A stretch of 64,000 nt of DNA from Streptomyces sp. Edi2 (GTDB lineage Bacteria; Actinomycetota; Actinomycetes; Streptomycetales; Streptomycetaceae). The translations under genes were made by a program, and so were the position numbers. Numbering within the stretch: the first letter of the stretch is position 1; every line of letters begins with the position of its first letter. Below are positions 56,154 to 63,582 of the stretch, one piece after another. The notes beneath the pieces are model-generated. The model was not told the DNA's origin. It did not search any database and was given only the letters and a program-made list of their open reading frames with translations. The stretch is from contig NZ_JBEJGX010000003.1 of NCBI RefSeq assembly GCF_040253635.1, positions 2,232,001-2,296,000 on the forward strand, in the 5' to 3' direction.

Positions 56154-56639
56154 CTATCCCGCCCGCTGTGGGGGCAGCGACGGCTGGAGGAACAGCATCC
56201 GCTCCACCAGGCGCAGGAACATGGCGGCGTCGCGCAGCAGATCGTCGGCGTCCCGGCGGCAGGCCGCGCCGGTTATACCGGCCTCGGCTTTCGCCCGGCG
56301 GGCGGCACCGGCGGCGAAGAGGGCGCTCCACTCGGCGAGTTCGGGCGCGACCTCGGGAAGAACCTCCCAGGCACTGCGGATACGCTGCCTGCGGCGCACG
56401 GTGCTCTCCGGCCGGCCGCGGACGGCGAGGACGGCGGCAGCGGTGCGCAGTGCGGCCAGATGGGCCGTGGCGAACTGCTCGTTGGGGGTTTCCAGGGTCT
56501 GTGCTTCGTCGAGGCCCTGCTGGGCCTGGGTGAGCAAGGTGAGGGCGGCGGGTGGCGCGGCCGCCCGCCGCAGGACGGGGTGGACATCGCTCGGGGGGCC
56601 GTACGCAGCGGAGCTGCCCCCGCTGGGACGAGCTGCCAT
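56154..56639 (-). CDS. SAV_6107 family HEPN domain protein
   Basis: 161 aa from the ATG at 56637-56639, with AGGAGG upstream. After a short Ser/Gly/Pro leader the protein is all-helical: PAALTLLTQAQQGLDEAQTLETPNEQFATAHLAALRTAAAVLAVRG and ADDLLRDAAMFLRLVERMLFLQP. I recognise it as the actinobacterial SAV_6107 group of HEPN proteins. HEPN domains often act as RNases or as nucleotidyltransferase partners, but I see no obvious RxxxxH catalytic motif here. Its promoter nearly matches the PafBC damage motif. Confidence 0.82.
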   Translation of the reverse strand: MAARPSGGSSAAYGPPSDVHPVLRRAAAPPAALTLLTQAQQGLDEAQTLETPNEQFATAHLAALRTAAAVLAVRGRPESTVRRRQRIRSAWEVLPEVAPELAEWSALFAAGAARRAKAEAGITGAACRRDADDLLRDAAMFLRLVERMLFLQPSLPPQRAG

Positions 56640-56701
56640 GACGAACCTCCTGTCGTCGCATACCGGTTCGGGACCGAATGCGGTCGGGACCGTATGAAGC
56701 C

Positions 56702-56724
56702 ATCGTGACGTACGCCACTGACAA
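56702..56724 (-). promoter_or_regulatory. PafBC-type promoter (variant -10) for the HEPN gene
   Basis: On the minus strand TTGTCAGTG (56716-56724), exactly 8 bases, then CACGAT (56702-56707). The -10 deviates from TANNNT only at the first base. The start site would give a leader of about 55 nt. Confidence 0.5.
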
Positions 56725-56851
56725 TCGGCACTGACCTGCACTTTCGTTGGAAAGGGGACATGCGCCGGGGTGGATGCCGGTGACGGATGCCCAGGGCGGA
56801 ATTCCGGGCCGGATTCCCCGCACCCCTTGCGGAACAGGGGGTGGCATGACG

Positions 56852-56857
56852 CATACT
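56852..56857 (+). promoter_or_regulatory. -10 box of the ATPase-like/YhgE unit
   Basis: CATACT lies directly upstream of the palindromic operator, so a bound repressor would cover the transcription start. TTGCGG (56827-56832) is a weak -35 candidate at 19 bp. Confidence 0.5.
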
Positions 56858-56860
56858 TTT

Positions 56861-56880
56861 TGAACTGACCAGTCAGTTCA
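56861..56880. promoter_or_regulatory. 20-bp palindromic operator, probably for the TetR at 60174
   Basis: TGAACTGACCAGTCAGTTCA has perfect 9-bp arms around a central CA. It sits between the -10 box and the AAGGAGGG ribosome site of the gene at 56892, the classical place for a TetR repressor site. The TetR gene two cistrons downstream is the likely regulator. Confidence 0.75.
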
Positions 56881-56891
56881 AGGAGGGGATC

Positions 56892-57842
56892 GTGGACAGC
56901 ACCCCGCACGGGGCGGCGGTCACGGCCACGGGATTCGGGGTCAAGGGCCCCCGTGGATGGGCGTTCCGGAACATCGACATCACTGCCGGCCCAGGCTCAC
57001 TGATCGCCGTACAGGGCCCTTCGGGCTCGGGCCGTACGTGTCTGCTGCTCGCGCTCACCGGCCGGATGAAGTCCGCCGCCGGCACCGCCGAGGTCGGCGG
57101 GCTGCCGCTGCCGAAGAAGAGGGCCGCTGTCCGGTCCGTCACCGCACTCGCCCATGTGCCGGGGGTCGCCGAGCTCGATCCCGCCCTCACGGTGGGCGAG
57201 CACCTGCGGGAACGCGCCCTGCTGCAGGGCCGGTTCGGCGGTTCGCTTCGGGCGCTGCTGCGGCCGCGGCACGAGCGCCGGGCCGGAGCCCGCGCCCTGG
57301 TGGATACCGCCCTCGCGGCCGCCGGACTCGACCCGGAGGCGCTGCCCAAGGGGATCCGTACGTCCGTCCGCGACCTGGAGCGGCTGGAGGCGCTGCGCCT
57401 GTCCGTGGCGCTCGCGCTGATCGGCGGACCGCGGCTGCTGGCCGTCGACGACACCGATCTGAAGCTGTCCGGCGACGAACGCGCCGCGGCCTGGGCGTTG
57501 CTGCGCGGCCTGGCGGCGGCCGGTACGACCGTGCTGGCGGTGTGCAGCGAGCCGCCGGAGGACGGCGAGGGCGTGGTGCAGGTCCACACGGGCGGCCGCC
57601 CGGAGCGGACCACCCCGAAGGACACGTCCGGCGATTCCCCCGCCACCACGGACGCCACGGACGCGACGGCCACCACGGACACCACGAACCCGACAGCCAC
57701 CGCGGGCGCCGCAGACGAGCAGGACGGCGACGAGGCCGCCAAGGCCACCAAGGCCGGCAAAGACAGCAAGCGCGGCAAGCAGGACGGGCCCGACGACGAG
57801 GAGGGGGCGGCCGATGCGCTCGCCGAAGCTGGCCGCGCTTGA
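56892..57842 (+). CDS. ABC-type ATPase-like protein with degenerate motifs, partner of YhgE
   Basis: 316 aa, GTG start after AAGGAGGGGATC. The fold follows an ABC ATPase: P-loop GPSGSGRT at 42-49, in which the invariant Lys is Arg 48; no LSGGQ, with RDLERLEALRLSVALAL in its place; Walker B is LLAVDDTD, lacking the catalytic Glu. From about 235 on, a Thr/Asp/Lys-rich disordered tail. It may bind but hardly hydrolyse ATP in the normal way. It overlaps the YhgE gene by 29 nt, so the two are coupled. Confidence 0.85.
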   Translation: MDSTPHGAAVTATGFGVKGPRGWAFRNIDITAGPGSLIAVQGPSGSGRTCLLLALTGRMKSAAGTAEVGGLPLPKKRAAVRSVTALAHVPGVAELDPALTVGEHLRERALLQGRFGGSLRALLRPRHERRAGARALVDTALAAAGLDPEALPKGIRTSVRDLERLEALRLSVALALIGGPRLLAVDDTDLKLSGDERAAAWALLRGLAAAGTTVLAVCSEPPEDGEGVVQVHTGGRPERTTPKDTSGDSPATTDATDATATTDTTNPTATAGAADEQDGDEAAKATKAGKDSKRGKQDGPDDEEGAADALAEAGRA

Positions 57843-60021
57843 GCTGAAGCGGTTCGGGAGGGGGAAGCTGCCGCGCGCCGCGCTGGCCGCACTTCTGCTG
57901 CTGCCGCTCCTGTACGGCGCGCTGTACCTGTGGTCCTTCTGGGACCCTTACGGGCGGCTGGACAAGATTCCGGTGGCGCTGGTCAACGAGGACAAGGGTG
58001 CGGCCGTCGACGGGAAGCACCTCTCGGCCGGTGACAGCATCGTCGACGGGCTGGCCGGCAGCCACACCTTCGACTGGCGCCCCGTGGACACCAAGGAGGC
58101 CGCCCGGGGCGTCGAGGACGGCTCGTACTACCTCTCGCTGACGATCCCGGCCGACTTCAGCCGGCGGATCGCCTCCAGTTCCGGAGGGCACCCGGAGACC
58201 GGCGCCCTGAAGGTGCGGACGAACGACGCGAACAACTACATCGTCGGGCAGATCTCCCGGACGGTGTTCTCCGAGGTGCGCTCCGCGGCCTCCACGAAGT
58301 CGGCGCGTACCTTCCTCGACAAGATCTTTGTCTCGTTCTCGACGCTGCACGGCAAGACCGAGCAGGCCGCGGACGGCGCCGACCGGCTCAACGACGGTAT
58401 CGGGCAGGCCCGGCACGGCGCGGGCCAACTGGCCGACGGCCTGGGCACCGCGAAGGACGGCAGCGGCAAGCTGGTCACCGGTCTGGGCGACCTCGACGCG
58501 GGCGCGGGGCGGCTCTCCCGGGGCAGCTCCGACCTCGCCCGGGGAGCCGGGAGCGCCGCCCACGGCTCGCGCCAACTCGCCGACGGTTCCGGGCAGGTGG
58601 CGCAGGGCACCCAGCAGCTGGCCGACACGGTCAACGGGGTCGTCGGCAAGGTGGGGCCGTTCATCCGGGCGCACGGCAAGGAGATCGGCGAGGCGGCGCA
58701 GCTCGTCGCCGACGGTTCGCAGGCAGTCCGTGACCACCTCGGCAAACTCCCCGCCGCGGCGTCCTCCGGGGCGAAGCTCTCCCGGGGGATCTCCGACCAT
58801 CTGGCCGCCTACTACCGGCTGCGCTGTGAGAGCGCGGTGCGGCTCGACACGTCCTGCACGGAGCTCAAGCAGCTCAAGGAGCAGGCGGCCACCGCGGCGG
58901 ACAAGGCCGAGGAGGTCAGCGGATACGTCCACGACCAGAAGAACCTCGACCAACTGGGCCGGGACCTGGACACGCTGCACTCCCTGGCGGGCGAGCTGGC
59001 GCGGCACGGGCCGACCCTGGGCGCCGGCATGGACGCCGCCGTCAAGAAGATCAACGACCTCAACGACGGGGCGCACCAGGTGTCCGCGGGGGCGCGCAAG
59101 CTGGCCGCGGGCAACGCCCGGCTGGCCGCCGGCGCGGACAAGCTCGACAACGGCGCGCACCAGCTGCACGACGGTACCGGCCGTGCCGCGGCCGGTATGG
59201 GCGACCTCGACTCCGGTGTGGGCAGGCTCAAGGACGGCGCACACACACTGAACGGCGGCATGTTCAAGCTCTCCGACGGCTCGCAGAAGCTGGCCGGCGG
59301 GCTGCACGACGGGGCGAAGCAGATCCCCGACTACGGCAAGAAGGACCGCGACGCACGCACCCAGGTCATGTCCGACCCCGTACAGCTGGCCTCGGACGCC
59401 GCCCACAAGGCGCCGAACTACGGCACCGGGTTCGCCCCGTATTTCATCCCGCTGTCCCTGTGGGTCGGCGCGATGGTGGCGTACATGCTGATCCAGCCGC
59501 TGAACCGGCGGGCGCTGGCGATGGGCGCGCCCTCCTGGCGGATGGCGGTGTCCGGATGGCTGCCGGTGTTCGGTGTGGGGGCGTTGCAGACCGCCGCTCT
59601 GATGGCCGTACTGCACTTCGCGATCGGTCTGGAGATGGTGCGGGCGGCCGGCACGATCGGCTTCCTCGTGCTGGTCACGGCCTGTTTCTCGGCGATTGTG
59701 CAGTGGCTGAACGCCCAGTTCGGCCCGGCCGGCCGGATCCTGGTGCTGGCGCTGCTGATGCTCCAGCTGACCTCGGCGGGCGGCACCTACCCCGTGCAGA
59801 CCAGTCCGGGCTTCTTCGGCGCCATCCACCCGTATCTGCCGATGAGTTACGTCGTGGAGGGGCTGCGCCGGCTGATCACCGGCGGTGACCTCGCGCCCGT
59901 GTGGCAGGGCAGCGTGGTGCTGGTGGCGTTCACCGCGGGGGCGCTCGTACTGACGTCCCTGACGGCGCGCGGCCGCCAGGTGGTGCGGATGAAGGACCTG
60001 CACCCGGAGTTGAGCCTGTGA
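57814..60021 (+). CDS. YhgE/Pip domain membrane protein (ABC-2 type exporter-like)
   Basis: 735 aa. An N-terminal transmembrane helix (about 21-42, LAALLLLPLLYGALYLWSFWDPYG) is followed by a large extracytoplasmic region made of repeated GADQLADGxxQL-like heptads (about 185-290 and 410-500), a coiled-coil stalk. Five transmembrane helices follow (about 535-725: FIPLSLWVGAMVAYMLIQPL and on). This is the family of phage-infection protein Pip, EsaA and YhgE, connected to export or type VII-like systems and to resistance efflux. It depends on the upstream ATPase-like protein, if on any. Confidence 0.92.
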   Translation: MRSPKLAALELKRFGRGKLPRAALAALLLLPLLYGALYLWSFWDPYGRLDKIPVALVNEDKGAAVDGKHLSAGDSIVDGLAGSHTFDWRPVDTKEAARGVEDGSYYLSLTIPADFSRRIASSSGGHPETGALKVRTNDANNYIVGQISRTVFSEVRSAASTKSARTFLDKIFVSFSTLHGKTEQAADGADRLNDGIGQARHGAGQLADGLGTAKDGSGKLVTGLGDLDAGAGRLSRGSSDLARGAGSAAHGSRQLADGSGQVAQGTQQLADTVNGVVGKVGPFIRAHGKEIGEAAQLVADGSQAVRDHLGKLPAAASSGAKLSRGISDHLAAYYRLRCESAVRLDTSCTELKQLKEQAATAADKAEEVSGYVHDQKNLDQLGRDLDTLHSLAGELARHGPTLGAGMDAAVKKINDLNDGAHQVSAGARKLAAGNARLAAGADKLDNGAHQLHDGTGRAAAGMGDLDSGVGRLKDGAHTLNGGMFKLSDGSQKLAGGLHDGAKQIPDYGKKDRDARTQVMSDPVQLASDAAHKAPNYGTGFAPYFIPLSLWVGAMVAYMLIQPLNRRALAMGAPSWRMAVSGWLPVFGVGALQTAALMAVLHFAIGLEMVRAAGTIGFLVLVTACFSAIVQWLNAQFGPAGRILVLALLMLQLTSAGGTYPVQTSPGFFGAIHPYLPMSYVVEGLRRLITGGDLAPVWQGSVVLVAFTAGALVLTSLTARGRQVVRMKDLHPELSL

Positions 60022-60160
60022 GCGCCGGCCCGCCGGCCGCCACCCGCCCGCCGGCCGCTGCCGCCCGGACGGTGCCCGTCACCGCCCGGCCGGCGGCGCC
60101 CCCGGAGCCGCACGCCCGGTGGCCGCCTCGCCGCGCCGCGCACCGATCCCCGGGGACCGG

Positions 60161-60166
60161 CACAAT
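60161..60166 (+). promoter_or_regulatory. -10 box, leaderless TetR start
   Basis: CACAAT ends 7 nt before the ATG at 60174. The tetR gene may therefore have its own promoter in addition to read-through from the operon. Confidence 0.45.
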
Positions 60167-60173
60167 CGCCCCC

Positions 60174-60788
60174 ATGGACAGCTCCAATACACGCCGCGAC
60201 GCCACCCGGCGCAAGCTCTTCGAGGCCGCGGTCACGCTCATCGCCGAACAGGGCTTCTCGTCCACCACGGTGGACGAGATCGCCGAGCGGGCGGGCGTCG
60301 CGAAGGGCACGGTCTACTACAACTTCGCCAGCAAGAACGTGCTCTTCGAAGAGCTGCTGCGGCACGGCATCGAAATGCTGGCGACCTCCCTGCAGGCGGC
60401 CGCCGAGGAGGTCACCGCCCGTGGCGGCAGCCGGATCGACGCTCTGGACGCGATGATCCGGGCCGGGCTGGACTTCATCTCCCGCTACCCCGCGCTCACC
60501 CAGCTCTACGTGGCCGAGCTGTGGCGCACCAACCGGGCCTGGCAGTCGACACTGATGGTGGTGCGCGAGCGGGCCATCACCGTGGTGGAGGACGTACTGC
60601 GCGAGGCGGTGGCGGGCGGGGAGCTGAGCGAGGAGATCGACATCCCGCTGACCGCGTCGGCGCTGTTCGGGATGGTGCTGGTGACCGCCCTGGACTGGCA
60701 GTCCTACCAGCCGGACCGGTCGATCGACGAGGTGCACGCGGCGCTGTCGCGACTGCTCCAGGGGCGGGTCAGCGGCCACTCTTCGTAG
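60174..60788 (+). CDS. TetR family transcriptional regulator
   Basis: 204 aa from the ATG at 60174; the frame upstream is Pro/Ala noise. The N-terminal HTH is TRRKLFEAAVTLIAEQGFSSTTVDEIAERAGVAKGTVYYNFASK (about 10-53), the C-terminal helical ligand domain follows (SRIDALDAMIRAGLDFISRY). Its place behind the YhgE gene and the palindrome at 56861-56880 suggest that it represses this unit and responds to a small exported molecule. Confidence 0.92.
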   Translation: MDSSNTRRDATRRKLFEAAVTLIAEQGFSSTTVDEIAERAGVAKGTVYYNFASKNVLFEELLRHGIEMLATSLQAAAEEVTARGGSRIDALDAMIRAGLDFISRYPALTQLYVAELWRTNRAWQSTLMVVRERAITVVEDVLREAVAGGELSEEIDIPLTASALFGMVLVTALDWQSYQPDRSIDEVHAALSRLLQGRVSGHSS

Positions 60789-60881
60789 CCCGGGCGGGCC
60801 TCCCGGGGGAGGCAGCGCGTGCGCGCCGTAGTGGTCAGGTACGACGCGCGCCGCCTTCCCCCGGGAACCGCACAAAAGAGT

Positions 60882-60930
60882 GCGCTGCCCTGGCGCGGAT
60901 CGTTCCCCCTCGATCCGACCAGGACAGCGC
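60882..60930. terminator. Interrupted terminator hairpin after tetR
   Basis: GCGCTG/CAGCGC, CCTGG/CCAGG and CGGATCG/CGATCCG pair in register with small bulges, loop TTCCCCCT. Confidence 0.6.
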
Positions 60931-61174
60931 TTCCCCCGTACTCCCCCGTGCTTCCCCCGTGTTCCCCCGTCACGTCCGGGAGCCGCGCCGCTCCGCCGCC
61001 CCGTGTCGGCGGTGCGGCGCCGCTTCCCTTCCGTGGTCCCCACTCTTCCTTCCGGGCGGGTGCCGGCCCATCCGTGTACCTACTCATCTCGGCGTCTGAG
61101 TACGGATACTCAACCCTGAGCACCGGCCCCCAGCCGAAGCCTGTGTTCCTGAGCACCGGCCCCCGGCCGGGGCC

Positions 61175-61180
61175 TACGCT
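61175..61180 (+). promoter_or_regulatory. -10 box, leaderless DUF4126 start
   Basis: TACGCT ends 7 nt before the GTG at 61188. Confidence 0.5.
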
Positions 61181-61187
61181 TTCCCGC

Positions 61188-61808
61188 GTGTCCGTACTTC
61201 CCTTGGTGTTCACCAGTGGCTGGGCGAGCGGGATCAACGCCTACGCCGTCGTCCTGCTCTTCGGCCTGCTCGGCGCGACCGGCGTCACCGATGAGGTGCC
61301 CGCGGCGCTGCAGCGCCCCGATGTGCTGATCGTGGCCGGGGTGCTGTTCCTGTGCGAGGCCGTCGCCGACAAGATCCCGTACGTCGACTCGGTCTGGGAC
61401 TCGGTGCACACGGTGATCCGGCCGGTGGCCGGCGCCGTCGTGGCGGCGCTGCTGGCCGGCCACAACGGCTCGCTGCCCGAGCTGGCGGCGGGCGCGGTGG
61501 GCGGTTCCACGGCGCTGCTGAGCCATCTGGTCAAGGCGGGTACCCGGATCGCGGTCAACACCTCGCCGGAGCCGGCCAGCAACATCGTGCTGAGCCTCGC
61601 CGAGGATCTGGGCGTCGCCGGGATCATCGCCTTCGCGGTGGTCCATCCGGTGGCCGCGGCGGTCATCGCGGCGACGCTGCTGGCCGCGGGGATCGCGCTG
61701 GTGGTGTTCCTGTGGTCGCGGATCCGCCGGTTCCTGCGGCGCCGTCGCCAGCGGCGCGAGGAGAAGCGGCTCGCCACGGCAGGCGAGGCGCTGCCACCGG
61801 CGGTCTGA
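61188..61808 (+). CDS. DUF4126 membrane protein
   Basis: 206 aa from the GTG at 61188 (VSVLPLVFTSGWASGINAYAVVLLFGLLG). Four to five hydrophobic segments; conserved motifs are SGWASGINAYA, EAVADKIPYVDSVWDSVHTVIRP and KAGTRIAVNTSPEPASNI. A basic cytoplasmic tail (RIRRFLRRRRQRREEKR) ends it. The family is widespread and uncharacterised. Confidence 0.9.
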   Translation: MSVLPLVFTSGWASGINAYAVVLLFGLLGATGVTDEVPAALQRPDVLIVAGVLFLCEAVADKIPYVDSVWDSVHTVIRPVAGAVVAALLAGHNGSLPELAAGAVGGSTALLSHLVKAGTRIAVNTSPEPASNIVLSLAEDLGVAGIIAFAVVHPVAAAVIAATLLAAGIALVVFLWSRIRRFLRRRRQRREEKRLATAGEALPPAV

Positions 61809-61874
61809 CGGCGTGCCGCCCCGGCGGCGCTGCCGCTGTCGCTGCCAGGGCGGTTCTCCGGCCTGGCAGCGGCG

Positions 61875-61897
61875 TTGTCAGTGGGTCCGGATAAAGT
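61875..61897 (+). promoter_or_regulatory. PafBC-type promoter for the CrtI-like gene
   Basis: TTGTCAGTG (61875-61883), exactly 8 bases, TAAAGT (61892-61897): full match to TTGTCRGTG-N8-TANNNT. The -10 ends 7 nt before the ATG, so the transcript is leaderless. Confidence 0.65.
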
Positions 61898-61904
61898 CGC
61901 AGGC

Positions 61905-63422
61905 ATGGCACGGATTGCGGTGATCGGCGCCGGGATGGGCGCGATGGCAGCCGCTGCCCGGCTGGCCGTCGCGGGCCACCGGGTGGCGGTGTTCGAGCGC
62001 GGCGCGACCCATGGCGGCGCGCTGCAACGGCGGGAGCGGGACGGCTTCGCCTTCGATACGGGCCCCGGCCTGCTGCATCTGCCGGCCGTCTACCGCGATC
62101 TGTTCCTCAAGACCGGCCGCGAGCCGCTGGAGAGCTGCGTCGAGCTGTCCCAGGTCGACCCCGCCGGCCGGCACGTCTTCGCCGACGGCACGGCCGTCTC
62201 GCTGCCGAACGCCTCGCGGGCCGGGGTGCTGGCGGCCCTCGACGAGGCGCTGGGCGCCGGCCTCGGTGAACGCTGGAGCGACCTGATGGGCCGCGCCCGC
62301 GAGGCCTGGGACGCCACCCGCCGGCCGCTCCTGGAGGAGCCGTTGTGGCAGGACTGGCGGGTGCTGGGGCGCGATCCGTATCCGGCGGTGCGCAAGCGCG
62401 GGCTGTTCGGCCGGGGCAAGGGCCCCACCACCGCCACCCTCGCCGAGGTGGCCCGCCGCGAGCTGGCCGACCCCCGGCTGACCGCGCTGCTGGAGAGCCA
62501 TGCGCTGGCGTACGGCTTCGACCCGCGCAGCGCCCCGGCGAGCGCCGTCGTGCTGCCGTACATGGAGCAGACCTTCGGCAGTTGGTATCCACGCGGCGGT
62601 ATGCGGGCGCTGGCCGATGCGCTGTACGAGCGGTGCCTGGCGCGCAAGGTGGAGTTCAGCTTCGGCACGGCGGTGACCGCGGTCGTGGAGAAGGACGGCC
62701 GGGCGGCCGGCATCGAGCTGGCCGACGGCCGGGTGGACGAGGCCGAGTTCGTGGTCGCGGGCATCGATCCGGTGCGGCTGGTGGAGCTCTGCGGGGGAAG
62801 AGAGCCGTGGGGTGCCGACGAGGTGCGGCCCGACCTGGGCCCGGGCGACCGGGCCACCGCCCGGCTCACCGTCTGTCTGGCACTGCGCGGCGCGCGCCCC
62901 TCGGATGCCGTGCACCGCACGGTGGTCCATGCCCCGGACCGCGAGGCCGAGTTGGCGGGCGTGTTCGGCGACGGCTCCGGGCCGCGGACCCCGTGCGCCC
63001 GGCCCACGGTGACGGTGCTGCGCCCTGACGACCCGGCGACCCGCCCTGACGAGGCCCATGAGGCGGTGACCCTGACCGCGACAGTGGCCCCGCCCGGCCC
63101 GGTCGACCGGCCGGGCGGGGAGGGCGCGGCGGCCTGCGCGGAGCGGATGACCGAGGTCGCCGAGGCCGCGGTTCCCGGGTTGCGGGAGCGGGTGCTGTGG
63201 CGGGAGGTGCTGCCGCCGGCGCCGGACGGACTGGTGCCGGGACCGTCGCTGGCCGGACAGGAAGGCCGCTTTCTGCGGCCCGGCAACCGCACCCGGATAC
63301 CGGGGCTCTACACGGTCGGCGGATGGTCACATCCGGGCGGCGGACCGGCACATGCCGGGATGTCCGGCGCGATCGTCGCGGGCCTGATCGTGAACGGCGA
63401 CGACTGGCACGGCTCCAGCTGA
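61905..63422 (+). CDS. CrtI-type FAD-dependent oxidoreductase (phytoene desaturase family)
   Basis: 505 aa from the ATG at 61905. FAD/NAD dinucleotide fold VIGAGMGAMAAAARLAVAGHRVAVFERG at 5-32, then DTGPGLLHLPAVYRDLF; the middle part WYPRGGMRALADAL and the C-terminal GLYTVGGWSHPGGGPAHAGMSGAIVAGLI are hallmarks of the carotenoid desaturase/isomerase family. No other carotenoid gene is nearby, so the substrate may be different. The promoter matches the PafBC damage motif exactly. Confidence 0.88.
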   Translation: MARIAVIGAGMGAMAAAARLAVAGHRVAVFERGATHGGALQRRERDGFAFDTGPGLLHLPAVYRDLFLKTGREPLESCVELSQVDPAGRHVFADGTAVSLPNASRAGVLAALDEALGAGLGERWSDLMGRAREAWDATRRPLLEEPLWQDWRVLGRDPYPAVRKRGLFGRGKGPTTATLAEVARRELADPRLTALLESHALAYGFDPRSAPASAVVLPYMEQTFGSWYPRGGMRALADALYERCLARKVEFSFGTAVTAVVEKDGRAAGIELADGRVDEAEFVVAGIDPVRLVELCGGREPWGADEVRPDLGPGDRATARLTVCLALRGARPSDAVHRTVVHAPDREAELAGVFGDGSGPRTPCARPTVTVLRPDDPATRPDEAHEAVTLTATVAPPGPVDRPGGEGAAACAERMTEVAEAAVPGLRERVLWREVLPPAPDGLVPGPSLAGQEGRFLRPGNRTRIPGLYTVGGWSHPGGGPAHAGMSGAIVAGLIVNGDDWHGSS

Positions 63423-63582
63423 GCGGCGGGGCCGGGCTGTCCCGGCGGCCGCTGTCCCGGCGGGCGTCGTCCCGGCGGGCGCTGCCCGGGCTGCCGGGGC
63501 CGTCGTGGTGGGGTGCGGTGCGCGGCGCCACCGGCCACGCGTCCGTCCGCTCGGCAGCAGTGCTGCTCAGTAGCGGCGCTGC

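Larger units (their letters stand above)
60789..61187. other. Non-coding region with hairpin, CCCCCGT repeats and direct repeats
   Basis: 399 bp between tetR and the DUF4126 gene. It contains a structured hairpin (60882-60930), a run of CCCCCGT units (60933-60970), the palindrome TGAGTA-CGGA-TACTCA (61097-61112) and two direct copies of CTGAGCACCGGCCCCC (61116-61131 and 61149-61164). No credible gene. Confidence 0.55.

Noticed and set aside
57187..60003. 938-codon minus-strand frame opposite the ATPase-like and YhgE genes
   Set aside because: Antisense to genes with clear motifs; His/Gln/Arg-rich with no start signal.
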